This document shows, piece by piece, positions 26,072-35,673 of a DNA stretch of 64,000 nt. The DNA is taken from assembly GCA_033852135.1 (NCBI GenBank), contig JAWSVB010000022.1, forward strand, positions 109,237 to 173,236, given 5' to 3'. A program made the translations under genes and the position numbers. The notes beneath the pieces were generated by a model. The model had not been told where the DNA came from. It saw only the letters and a list, made by a program, of their open reading frames with translations, and made no database searches. The stretch's first letter is position 1. Every line of letters begins with the position of its first letter. The DNA is from QZLE01 sp033852135. Its GTDB lineage: Bacteria; Pseudomonadota; Gammaproteobacteria; QZLD01.

Positions 26072-27646
26072 TTATTCAGTTGCTTCTTTAACCATCTCTT
26101 CGGTTTCAGCAGCTACTTCTTTAACCGCTTCAACAGTATCTTCAGCAGCTTCTTGCACTTGCTCAGATATTTCTGCTTCTGCAGTTTCAATTTTCTCTGC
26201 CGTAGTTTCAGCTGTAGGTTGATCTGTTTCTACAGCCTTAACAGGGGCTGTTTCTTTTGCTTCAGTAGCCATTGTGGTTTGGGCTTGCTCAACAGGAGCG
26301 TGAATCGCAGTTGCCTCTTCAGCGTGCGCTTCACCCATAGGGATGCTAGGAATAACTTGGAAGCAGATCATCGCAACAATCGTTGGAAGGGCTGCACCAG
26401 CAAGAATTCCAAGAGGGCTGATGCCATCTTCGCCGAATGACTTTTTCAAAATACCAAAACCAGCAGGGTTTGGAGCGTTCGCAATAACTGTTAAACCGCC
26501 ACCAGCAACAGCACCAGCAACCAAGCCATATTTTTGACCATCAGTAAGATCAACTAGTGAACCTAAGTAGGTTAAGGCTGCATTGTCAGTGATAGCTGTT
26601 AGACCCGTAGCACCTAAGAATAGAGTGAAATCCCCAAGCTTTGTCAGTACTTCTTGTAGCCACCATTGTTGCATTGTGCCTAAAGTAACCAGACCAGCAA
26701 GGAAGAAACCAACAAGTAGTGATTCTTTTAACTTTAGTTCGTCTTGATACTCTTTGGTAACAGCAACAAAACCAAGGAAAAACATGAATAGACCCATGAA
26801 GAACACCATGTGATGTGCAGTGTATACAACAAGAGCAAGGAATATAAGATGGATCATAGTTATCCACCAAGTTGGAGTCATTGTGTTTTCATGACCCTGC
26901 TTATCTTCTAGTTTGCCAATAAGTTCATTTTTAAAGGCAAATGCTACAGCGAATGTACAAATAACAACAGAGACAGCAGCTTTAAAACCAAAGTTGGTTA
27001 TCATGTGCATGATGCCCCAATGCCATTTACCCGCAACCATTAATACTGGTGGTGCCGCAAAGTGGGTCAGGGTTCCGCCAATCGAAATATTTACAAACAA
27101 TAGACCAATTGTTGCGTACATGAATTTTTTCGACATCTTATTGCTGTAGAAGTATTCAAGCAAAATAAGAGCAGTAACAGTCATAGCCGCAGGCTCAGTA
27201 ATAAAAGAACCAAGTAGAGGACCAAGGATAAGAGCTGAGATATAAAATGCCATTCTACCCGGGAATGGTAAAACCTTAGCAGCAGTTTTAATCATCTTTT
27301 CAGCAAGCAGAATGACAGGCCTAGTACCAGCCATACACATAATTACAAATACAAACATAGGTTCGGTGTAATTTTGACTATTAAGATAGTGGATCGCTCC
27401 ACCAACTACATTATGTGCATCATCATAAACAACGAAGCCGTTGGTAAATGAATAAAAGATAAGGAATACAGCGGCCCACATTCCAAATACAGCTTCAACT
27501 TCACCTAAGAAGTGAAATAGATTTTCACCAATAGATCCGTGAGGGTATTTGTGGGATATCTCTTCAAATTTTTTCACCATAAAGGTGTGTATAACAGCAC
27601 AGGCAAAAAGGACTGTACCAATTATTTGAATGGTTGTTGGATTCAT
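26072..27646 (-). CDS. Putative Na+/H+ antiporter (Na_H_antiport_3-like) with acidic tail
   Basis: A 524-residue inner-membrane protein with about 11-12 hydrophobic segments over residues 1-430. Segments such as GSFITEPAAMTVTALILLE, NISIGGTLTHFAAPPVLMVA and TAITDNAALTYLGSLVD resemble the NhaD/ArsB-like ion transporter superfamily; the closest fit from memory is the family annotated as putative Na+/H+ antiporter. Transport has not been proven for it. The last 90 residues are a low-complexity Ala/Glu/Thr tail (for example EEMVKEATE at the end) predicted as a charged cytoplasmic or periplasmic extension; such a tail is unusual for the family. It is a single gene. Confidence 0.75.
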   Translation of the reverse strand: MNPTTIQIIGTVLFACAVIHTFMVKKFEEISHKYPHGSIGENLFHFLGEVEAVFGMWAAVFLIFYSFTNGFVVYDDAHNVVGGAIHYLNSQNYTEPMFVFVIMCMAGTRPVILLAEKMIKTAAKVLPFPGRMAFYISALILGPLLGSFITEPAAMTVTALILLEYFYSNKMSKKFMYATIGLLFVNISIGGTLTHFAAPPVLMVAGKWHWGIMHMITNFGFKAAVSVVICTFAVAFAFKNELIGKLEDKQGHENTMTPTWWITMIHLIFLALVVYTAHHMVFFMGLFMFFLGFVAVTKEYQDELKLKESLLVGFFLAGLVTLGTMQQWWLQEVLTKLGDFTLFLGATGLTAITDNAALTYLGSLVDLTDGQKYGLVAGAVAGGGLTVIANAPNPAGFGILKKSFGEDGISPLGILAGAALPTIVAMICFQVIPSIPMGEAHAEEATAIHAPVEQAQTTMATEAKETAPVKAVETDQPTAETTAEKIETAEAEISEQVQEAAEDTVEAVKEVAAETEEMVKEATE

Positions 27647-27997
27647 ATTTTCCTACCTAACTTAAATTTAAAAAAAGCATGCGTACTAGGCCGTGTGTAT
27701 CTTAGCAATACTAGTTCAATTTTTATATCAGTTATATGCAAAAGAGAAAAAAACAGCTAAGAAACTGTAATTTTATTACGGTAAGTAAAAATCTATAACA
27801 AAAAAAATAGCCAGCGATGGGGATCACTGGCTAAAGCTACGTATATCAGGAGGAAATACTTAATGTTTATAATAACTGTCTAGTACATAATTGCTGTGAG
27901 CAAAGTGACAGGTCATATGTGAATTTGTCCACAGTAGCATGGTAAAGTTCAAATTTATTTAAAAATACTGAAGTAATGAAACAATTAATAACTGTAC
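27647..27997. other. Intergenic region between GNAT and antiporter genes
   Basis: Both neighbours are on the minus strand. It holds the GNAT terminator at 27800-27833 and presumably the antiporter promoter to its left. Nothing else was recognised. Confidence 0.5.
27800..27833 (-). terminator. Terminator after the GNAT gene
   Basis: TAGCCAG...CTGGCTA with inner GAT/ATC pairs and a GGGG loop; on the minus strand it is followed by eight Ts. It lies 165 bases past the GNAT stop. Confidence 0.8.
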
Positions 27998-28543
27998 TTA
28001 TAGTTCTAGAGACATCATTAAGTCATCCTCTTTCGAACCATCAAGATTAAGGATTCTATTTTTTAGTTGCCCCTCGATTTGGAATCCAAGCTTTTGGTAG
28101 AGTTTTGTTGCTTTTGAATTGCTAGCGCGCACCATAAGTTCTATACGAGTTACTTTTGGTTTTTCTGCTTTTATTTGTTTAATGAACTGTTTAAAGATTT
28201 TATAGCCAAGGCCCTGAGCTTGGTAATCTGGGGATACAACAACTGTTAAGCCAGCTATAACATGTGAAAAACAATATATGTTGGCTGTGTAGCCGTGTAT
28301 CTCAGCGATTACTTCATTTGAAGATGTATCTCGGGCAATTAGGCAAACCCCATGGTTTATAGCTGAGTTGATGTTGTCGCGAATATAATCAAGGTCTATC
28401 TCACTATCAAGGCGTGCAAGCGAACCTGGTTGTGCAGCTACTTTCTTATATAGAGTGAAAATATCATTTATATCTTCTATTTTGCCTGGGTAAATCATTA
28501 GGTAGTCAACTGTTGTTAGTGTTTTATTGAGTGGGGCAATCAA
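27998..28543 (-). CDS. GNAT family N-acetyltransferase
   Basis: 181 residues from a TTG at 28543, or 166 from an internal ATG at 28498; neither has a convincing ribosome site, so the start is uncertain. Acetyl-CoA binding motif A is seen in LTVVVSPDYQAQGLGYKIFKQF and motif B in NSKATKLYQKLGFQIEGQ. This fits the RimI/RimJ-like or PhnO-like branch of GNATs. The acceptor (protein N-terminus, amino acid or amine) cannot be read. Confidence 0.8.
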   Translation of the reverse strand: MIAPLNKTLTTVDYLMIYPGKIEDINDIFTLYKKVAAQPGSLARLDSEIDLDYIRDNINSAINHGVCLIARDTSSNEVIAEIHGYTANIYCFSHVIAGLTVVVSPDYQAQGLGYKIFKQFIKQIKAEKPKVTRIELMVRASNSKATKLYQKLGFQIEGQLKNRILNLDGSKEDDLMMSLEL

Positions 28544-28658
28544 TCATATGGTGTATAATAATTCTACTTTATCATGGAATATATGATGGCCCATATCATA
28601 ATCAAGCGGGTTAACAGATAAATATTAGATGAAAAAATATTAGATGGAACTTAACTAG

Positions 28659-31600
28659 ATGCCACTCAAACTATATCAAAGCGATAAGTTAGAAATTTTG
28701 TTAGAACATCTTGCAGATTCTATGCAATCTGATCGCTGTGGTGATCCATTAGCTCCTGAAACAGTTATAGTTCAAAATAATGGCATGGCGCAATGGGTTG
28801 CACAAAACTTAGCTGAAAAAATTGGCATTGTAGCAAACGTTAATTTCATTCTTCCAACAGGTTTTACTTGGGATTTAATTCGTAAGTTTATTGATGCTCC
28901 GCAAAGGGCTGATTTAGAAAAAGATGAATTGGTATGGAGGATATTTGCAGCACTTTATGGGCATGAGGTAGTAGCTCCAGAGATTGAAAATTATATTGCA
29001 GAGCCAAATGGTGAGATAAAGTGTTTTCAATTAGCTAATCAGTTAGCTGATATCTATGACCAATACCAAATGTTTCGCCAGGATTGGATTTTAGATTGGG
29101 ATGATACTGGATGTACTGATGAACATTGGCAAGTTAAACTTTGGCAGCACCTTTCTGACTTTGGTTTAAAGCAGCATCGATCGAAGTTATTAAAGCAGTT
29201 TTTTGATCTATCTAGCACTAATTACCTCGATATAGAAAAGCTCCCTAAAAAAATAGCTATATTTGGTATAGATACGATGCCACCAGCTTATCTGTCGATA
29301 TTCTCACTATTATCTGCTTACATAGATATCTCTATATATACATTTAATCCATGTGCTGAATATTGGGGGGATATCGCTTCTGAAAAGTATCAAGCAAATT
29401 TGCGTTTAACAAATAAAGACCCTCAAACTACAGAATATATGGATTCAGGTAACTTGCTGCTGTCTTCAATGGGAAAGGTGGGAAGAGACTATCATGAGAT
29501 TATTCTAGAGTTAGATTCACATATTCAAGACTATGAAGAGTTCCAATGCTTTAGCTCGATTAACACCCCCACAAATTTATTAGGATCTGTGCAACAGGAT
29601 ATATTACTCCTGCGTAATGGTAACAGTAATTCTGCGGTAGAAAATGACAATACGATTCAGCTCCATAATTGCCATACGCGATTGCGTGAAGTTGAAGTAT
29701 TGTATGACCAGCTTCTAGATGTTTTTAATCAGGAGTCGACTATAGAGCCGCAAGAAATTGTGGTGATGGCTCCAGATATCAATAAATATGCACCATTTAT
29801 TGAAGCAGTTTTTGGTCGGAACGGGTTAAAAAAGCAAGAATCATTCGATGAGCAATATTCAAAATACATACCTTGGTCAATTGCGGATAGAACCTCAGTA
29901 AGTGAAACACCTGTATTGCAGGCATTTATGCAGATTATTGGCTTGTATAGTAGCAGGGTAACAGCAGCTGATATTATCCGACTTATAAAAGTGGAAGCTA
30001 TAGCCAATAAGTTTGATCTCAGTGAATTGGATATCCAAAATATCCAGCAGTGGATTGAAGAAAGTGGAATACGCTGGGGATTAGATGCGCACTTTCGTAA
30101 AAGATTTGATTTGCCAGAGGTGGAGATCAATAGCTGGAAATTTGGTCTTGAACGGATGTTATTGGGGTATTCAGTAGCATCTGAAGAGGTTTTATTTGAT
30201 GATAAGTTACCGTATTTAGAGATAGAGGGGAGCAATGCAGAATCGGCAGGTAAGTTAACCCACTTTATCTATAAAATATCTGATTTAATTGAGGTGTTTT
30301 CTCAAAAACATAGCGCAATAGAGTGGCAAGATATAATTAATAGTTTGCTGGAAACTTTTTTTACCCCTGAAGATGATGATGAATCAATCTTGCAAAACAT
30401 ACGTAACTGTATCGGTGATTTCGTTGATATAGCTGAAGAGCAGGAGTTTTATCAGGGCAGGGTATTAAGCGTAGCCATTATTAATGAGTACCTTACCAAT
30501 GCATTGATGAACCAGATGGATAGTGGACGCTTTTTAGCTGGCAAAGTTACATTTTGTACATTACAGCCAATGCGTGCGATACCTTTTAAAGTGGTTTGTT
30601 TGCTTGGTATGAATGATGATGAGTTTCCGCGCCAGCAGAAAAAATCCTCGCTAGATTTAATTACCCAAAATGCAGCAAAATTAGGCGATAGAAATAGGCG
30701 TGATGATGACAGGTACCTGTTTTTGCAGGCCATACTATCTGCACGCCAATATCTATACATCAGTTACATTGGCCGCAGTGTGATTGATAACTCTAAAACT
30801 TTACCATCTGCACTTGTGAGCGAACTATATGATTATCTAGAGCGATTTTATGCAATCATGCCGCAGCAGATAACAACACAGCATCCATTGCAGCCATTTG
30901 ATAAGAAATATTTCTCAGATAACGGGGAGCTATTTAGTTATGCAGAGGAATGGCTTCCTGCTTCTAGCGCTATCAAAAGCTTAACTGCTGAAAATCCTTT
31001 TTTTACTTCAATGCTGGAGGAACCAGATAGCACATTAAAGGTTCTCACCATAAGTGATTTAGTAAGCTTTTTTGCGAAACCAGCCCGCTATTTACTGCGC
31101 CAAAGAATGGGGGTTAACTTTGATCTTCAAATAGATGAAGTTGAAGAGGATGAACCGTTTTATCTGACCAGTCTTGATGATTATAAGATTAAAGAAAAAT
31201 TACTTGATTGCTGCCTTTTTGAGCATGATGAAACAAATTTTTATAAGAAGTTGTGTTTGTCAGGAACCATCCCTCATGGACACATAGGTGAGAAATCCTA
31301 CAACAATATTGCTGCAGAGGTTGATACATTGGCGGCAAAGGTTAAGCCCTACCTTGAGGGTGATATAGAAAACTATAGTGGAACCATCAATATAAGCGAT
31401 TTTGAGGTTTCTGCTTCTATAACCAATATAACTGCTGATGGAATGCTTTTATATCGGGTAGGTAAATTAAGACCAATAGACAGAGTAGAGCTAAGAGTTA
31501 AGCATCTTTTTTTACAGGTAGCCTTTGGTTTTAGTCTGCCAGCTATTTTTATTGCTCAAGACCAGACTTTAATAATTCAACCAGTAGATGATCCAGGTGC

Positions 31601-31892
31601 AGAGTTATCTGCAATATTTAAACAATATTGGCAGGGGTTGTATTCACCACTGCACTTTTTCCCTTATACATCATTTGAATTCGCCTCTACTTTGTATAAA
31701 TCGGAAGATCAAGATTACGCACTTACCAAGGCTGAGGCTAAATGGTATGGCGGATTTAATAGCCAATTTGCAGATGCAAGTGACCAATACAATTCAGTTC
31801 TCTACCGCGGTGTATTGCCACTTGATCAAGAGTTTGCTGAAGTTGCACAGGTGATGTTCACCCCTGAATTATTTGGATATGTTGATGAATAA
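28659..31892 (+). CDS. recC: Exonuclease V subunit gamma
   Basis: A 1077-residue RecC protein, the scaffold and Chi-recognition subunit of the RecBCD helicase-nuclease that processes double-strand breaks. The start (KLYQSDKLEILLEHLA), the VQNNGMAQWVAQNLAE segment and the inactive helicase-like motifs (LLGMNDDEFPRQ, FCTLQPMRAIPFKVVCL) match RecC. The length is close to that of E. coli (1122). recB overlaps its 3' end, so the two are translationally coupled. In E. coli ptrA lies between recC and recB; here it does not. Confidence 0.95.
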   Translation: MPLKLYQSDKLEILLEHLADSMQSDRCGDPLAPETVIVQNNGMAQWVAQNLAEKIGIVANVNFILPTGFTWDLIRKFIDAPQRADLEKDELVWRIFAALYGHEVVAPEIENYIAEPNGEIKCFQLANQLADIYDQYQMFRQDWILDWDDTGCTDEHWQVKLWQHLSDFGLKQHRSKLLKQFFDLSSTNYLDIEKLPKKIAIFGIDTMPPAYLSIFSLLSAYIDISIYTFNPCAEYWGDIASEKYQANLRLTNKDPQTTEYMDSGNLLLSSMGKVGRDYHEIILELDSHIQDYEEFQCFSSINTPTNLLGSVQQDILLLRNGNSNSAVENDNTIQLHNCHTRLREVEVLYDQLLDVFNQESTIEPQEIVVMAPDINKYAPFIEAVFGRNGLKKQESFDEQYSKYIPWSIADRTSVSETPVLQAFMQIIGLYSSRVTAADIIRLIKVEAIANKFDLSELDIQNIQQWIEESGIRWGLDAHFRKRFDLPEVEINSWKFGLERMLLGYSVASEEVLFDDKLPYLEIEGSNAESAGKLTHFIYKISDLIEVFSQKHSAIEWQDIINSLLETFFTPEDDDESILQNIRNCIGDFVDIAEEQEFYQGRVLSVAIINEYLTNALMNQMDSGRFLAGKVTFCTLQPMRAIPFKVVCLLGMNDDEFPRQQKKSSLDLITQNAAKLGDRNRRDDDRYLFLQAILSARQYLYISYIGRSVIDNSKTLPSALVSELYDYLERFYAIMPQQITTQHPLQPFDKKYFSDNGELFSYAEEWLPASSAIKSLTAENPFFTSMLEEPDSTLKVLTISDLVSFFAKPARYLLRQRMGVNFDLQIDEVEEDEPFYLTSLDDYKIKEKLLDCCLFEHDETNFYKKLCLSGTIPHGHIGEKSYNNIAAEVDTLAAKVKPYLEGDIENYSGTINISDFEVSASITNITADGMLLYRVGKLRPIDRVELRVKHLFLQVAFGFSLPAIFIAQDQTLIIQPVDDPGAELSAIFKQYWQGLYSPLHFFPYTSFEFASTLYKSEDQDYALTKAEAKWYGGFNSQFADASDQYNSVLYRGVLPLDQEFAEVAQVMFTPELFGYVDE

Positions 31893-34800
31893 GCTTGATC
31901 TACTCACATTTCCTCTAGAGGGGCGTAACCTTATCGAGGCTAGTGCTGGTACTGGTAAAACATACACTATCGCAGCTCTTTATTTGCGTGTTTTGATTGA
32001 GCAACGTTGTCATCCGCAGCAGATATTGGTTGTTACTTTTACTAAGGCCGCAACCCATGAACTACGTGAGAGAATTCGTGAGCTAATAAAGCAGGCGCTT
32101 AAATATTTGCAACAGTTAGAATTAAAAGAACTAAAAGCAAATGAGCAAGAAACAGAAGATATTGTAAAGCAGATATTGGCAAAATACCCTCAAGATACTT
32201 TAATCGAGATAAGGCAGCATCTGCAGGATAGTATTATTGCAATGGATGAATCTGCGATATTCACTATTCATGGTTTTGTGCAGCGGATGTTAGCAGAAAA
32301 CGCTTTTGAGAGTGGAAACCTGTTTGATATGCAGTTGATTGAGGATGATAGTAAGTTTCTTCAAGGAGCATGTAATGATTATTGGCGTAAGCTACAAACA
32401 TCGCTTGATAATGCTGATCTTGATCTTTTAACTCAAAATTGGGGTACACCAGAGCAGCTTAAGTACGAGGTTGCATCTATATTACGACGTAGTGACCTTG
32501 CCATTATCCCTGAGAGAGTTACATATGCAGCGGTTAAGCGGGAATTTAAAGAGTTATATATTCATGGCCAAAGGCTGTGGAATGATGCTGCAGAAGCTAT
32601 TTCAGGAAAAATAGCCGAATCATTAAATAGCGGACATTGTAAAAAGAACTATAAACCTGAACTATTTCAGCTTGCAACTGAAGAGTTAGACATCTTTTTT
32701 AATTCAAAAGAGTGTAGTTTGGATATTCCAAACAATATTAACTATTACTCTCAATCCCATATAGCCAAAAATATTCTAAAAAAATATGTAGATCAAACTC
32801 CAGAGCATCCATTTTATTCAATCTGTGAACAGCTGTTGGAGCAGTCTTGTTTGCTGAAGAGTAATTTCAAGATCAAAATGCTATTAGATGCCGTGGATTG
32901 TTGTCGCACCATATTTTCACAATTAAAACAGGATAATAAAGTTATATCTTACGATGATATTTTGCATGACATGCAGGATATGCTGCAAGGAAAGTCTGGA
33001 GTTCAAATTGCAACAGCTATACGTGATAAATATCCTATTGCAATGATCGATGAATTTCAGGATACAGACCCTGTGCAGTACCAAGTATTCAGCAAGATCT
33101 ACCCTGAAAATTCAAATATGCTAATGATTGGTGATCCGAAGCAAGCTATCTATAGTTTTAGAGGGGCTGATATTTTCACCTATCTTGAAGCGAAACAAAG
33201 CACTGTATCTACAAATCAGTATACGCTTGATACCAATTGGCGTTCAGCTTCACTGCTGGTTAATGCAGTAAACACATTGTTTGAAAATACTGCAGATCCA
33301 TTTATCTTTTCTGGTATAGATTTTAATCCGGTTAAGGCATCTAAAAATGCTGATAAGACACCATTAAAATTTAGTGGCAAGAAGAAACCACCTCTGACTA
33401 TTTGGCACATAAATATTACAGAGGAAAATTTGGGTAAATCCCCTAAAGGATTTATCAAAAAAGAGTTAGCAAAATTAGATGTAGCGCATAGCACAGCAAA
33501 CGAGATAGCTAATTTATTGCAGCCGCATAATAAGGTGAAAATTGGTGATGAGGCTATTCAGCCAGCTGATATCACGGTATTAATTCGTGATAGGTTTCAA
33601 GCAGAGCTTATCATTAATGCGCTAGCCAAAAATGGCTTATCTTGCGCCTATCAAGGACGAGACAGCGTTTTTGCTACAGAGCAGGCTTATGAGATGAATA
33701 TAATCCTGCATGCTCTTGCAAATCCAAATGATGATTCTCTCTTGGTTGCAGCACTCACCACTAACATTATTGGTAAAACATCAGATCAGATAGTTAAACT
33801 GCAGAATGATTCAAATAGTTGGGAGAATCTATCTAAGCAGGTTATTGAGTTCAACCACATGTGGCAGTCTGGTCATTTTATCCAAATGATTTATCAGTTC
33901 ATGCACACCATGCAAATTCCTGCTGGGTGTTTACAAAAAAGTGATGGGGAAAGGTTATTGACCAACCTTTTGCATTTGATAGAGCTTTTACAGCATGCAA
34001 CTAAAACTACCCATGGAGTTAATGGCCTTATTAACTGGTATCAGGAGCAGCTACTAGATACATCCTCATCTGAGGAACAGCTTTTACGACTAGAAAGTGA
34101 TAGCAACCTGATAAATATTACTACTATTCATCGTAGTAAAGGTTTGCAATACCCAATTGTTTTTGCCCCTTTCCTTTGGGAAACGCGTAGCCAAGCAAAT
34201 TGTGATATTGTTTTCCATAAGGATAATAAGATCATTCGTGATATCGGATCAAATGACTTAGAAAATAATAAAACTATAGCAAGACGGGAAGAGCTAGCAG
34301 AGAATATCCGCTTGCTATACGTTGCACTAACAAGAGCCGTGCATAAGTGCTACATAAGTTGGGGGAAAATAGCTGGTGCTGATAACTCAGCTATTGGATA
34401 TCTTTTAAAAAGTGGTATTGAACTAAAAGAGCAGCAAGATATTGATATTAAGGAAAACTTAATAAATCTGTCTTTAAAGGGTGATAAGTCAATTGAGGTT
34501 GCTCAACTTCCAATAGAATCAATTTTCGCACAACAAAATATTGAGTTAGAACCAAATCTTATTTGCAGAAAGATGGTGCGCTCTATAGATACGACTTATT
34601 CAGTTTCGAGTTTTACATCATTAGCTGCCACAGTACTGCACTTGCACGATAATCATATCAAGGTTCCAGTGGATGAAAATAAAAGTTTGGAGTCAGTATT
34701 TGGATTCCCCAAAGGGGCAAAAGCTGGATTGTTCTTTCACTACCTATTTGAAAATATAGATTTTAAGCAGCCAGATTCTGAAACAACTGATTTATTGATT

Positions 34801-35385
34801 AAAAAAGCGTTACGCAAATATGGATTTGATCAAAAATGGCTCCAAGTAGTTAAAGAAAGCCTGTTGAATGTAATTGTGTGTGACCTTGATGGTAATGGAT
34901 TAAGCCTAGCTGCAATCGATGATCAAGATAGAGTTAATGAGATGGAGTTTCTTTTAAAGCACGACAGAGTATCCTCCATCAATCTAAACACATTACTAAA
35001 TAAGTTTGAAAAATATAATCGCCGTGAACGTCCACTATCGTTTACTAAAATAAATGGACTTATTAAAGGTTTCGTTGATTTAACGTTTAGGCATAATAAT
35101 AAGTACTATATTGTAGATTATAAGACTAACCACTTAGGAAGTGACCTCTCTGCATATAACAATGATGAGCTGCAGCAAGAGATAAGAAAGCATGACTATG
35201 ATCTGCAATACTTAATTTACACGGCTGCTTTGCATAGGTATCTACAAACTATTGATCCAGATTACTCATACGAAAATAATTTTGGCGGGGTTTACTATTT
35301 ATTCATTCGCGGCATTAGTATCGCTAAGAGTGGAGGGGTGTATTTTGATAAACCTCCGCAAGATCTAATCGATGAATTATTCTAA
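31885..35385 (+). CDS. recB: Exonuclease V subunit beta (helicase-nuclease)
   Basis: About 1166 residues from the ATG at 31885, with GGA 7 bases before it; other starts at 31873 (TTG) and 31879 (ATG) overlap recC further. UvrD-type helicase motifs are clear: Walker A IEASAGTGKTYTIAALYLR, motif II IDEFQDTDPVQY, motif III GDPKQAIYSFRGAD, motif V TTIHRSKGLQYPIVF and motif VI LLYVALTRAVHKCY. The C-terminal nuclease domain has the catalytic FVDLTFRHNNKYYIVDYKTN with the expected Asp-...-Asp-x-Lys. It therefore looks enzymatically complete. No recD follows; the next gene is a sensor kinase. Confidence 0.95.
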   Translation: MNKLDLLTFPLEGRNLIEASAGTGKTYTIAALYLRVLIEQRCHPQQILVVTFTKAATHELRERIRELIKQALKYLQQLELKELKANEQETEDIVKQILAKYPQDTLIEIRQHLQDSIIAMDESAIFTIHGFVQRMLAENAFESGNLFDMQLIEDDSKFLQGACNDYWRKLQTSLDNADLDLLTQNWGTPEQLKYEVASILRRSDLAIIPERVTYAAVKREFKELYIHGQRLWNDAAEAISGKIAESLNSGHCKKNYKPELFQLATEELDIFFNSKECSLDIPNNINYYSQSHIAKNILKKYVDQTPEHPFYSICEQLLEQSCLLKSNFKIKMLLDAVDCCRTIFSQLKQDNKVISYDDILHDMQDMLQGKSGVQIATAIRDKYPIAMIDEFQDTDPVQYQVFSKIYPENSNMLMIGDPKQAIYSFRGADIFTYLEAKQSTVSTNQYTLDTNWRSASLLVNAVNTLFENTADPFIFSGIDFNPVKASKNADKTPLKFSGKKKPPLTIWHINITEENLGKSPKGFIKKELAKLDVAHSTANEIANLLQPHNKVKIGDEAIQPADITVLIRDRFQAELIINALAKNGLSCAYQGRDSVFATEQAYEMNIILHALANPNDDSLLVAALTTNIIGKTSDQIVKLQNDSNSWENLSKQVIEFNHMWQSGHFIQMIYQFMHTMQIPAGCLQKSDGERLLTNLLHLIELLQHATKTTHGVNGLINWYQEQLLDTSSSEEQLLRLESDSNLINITTIHRSKGLQYPIVFAPFLWETRSQANCDIVFHKDNKIIRDIGSNDLENNKTIARREELAENIRLLYVALTRAVHKCYISWGKIAGADNSAIGYLLKSGIELKEQQDIDIKENLINLSLKGDKSIEVAQLPIESIFAQQNIELEPNLICRKMVRSIDTTYSVSSFTSLAATVLHLHDNHIKVPVDENKSLESVFGFPKGAKAGLFFHYLFENIDFKQPDSETTDLLIKKALRKYGFDQKWLQVVKESLLNVIVCDLDGNGLSLAAIDDQDRVNEMEFLLKHDRVSSINLNTLLNKFEKYNRRERPLSFTKINGLIKGFVDLTFRHNNKYYIVDYKTNHLGSDLSAYNNDELQQEIRKHDYDLQYLIYTAALHRYLQTIDPDYSYENNFGGVYYLFIRGISIAKSGGVYFDKPPQDLIDELF

Positions 35386-35673
35386 TATTAGGCAGTTAAA
35401 GTAATAATTTTAGAAGTAAGTCTTGGTTCGCAAAATAATTGAGTACCTCTTAGCTATTTTGTCAAAAAAAATTCTAAGTGGGAAAAAATAAACTATAATT
35501 TAAATTACATACTAAGCCGATTGTAGTCAAATGCGGTGATTACTGGCTCTAGTATTAATCATGCGGTAGTTATGCGCCATTAAATAGGTCTGTTTGTGTA
35601 AAGACAAGGTTTTGCTGTGTAAAAAATAATTACACAGCATGTATTCTAGTTTTTATGGTTGGGGTAAGGCTAG

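Noticed and set aside
29729..30235. 168-codon minus-strand ORF inside recC
   Set aside because: Antisense shadow of recC without ribosome site or domain.
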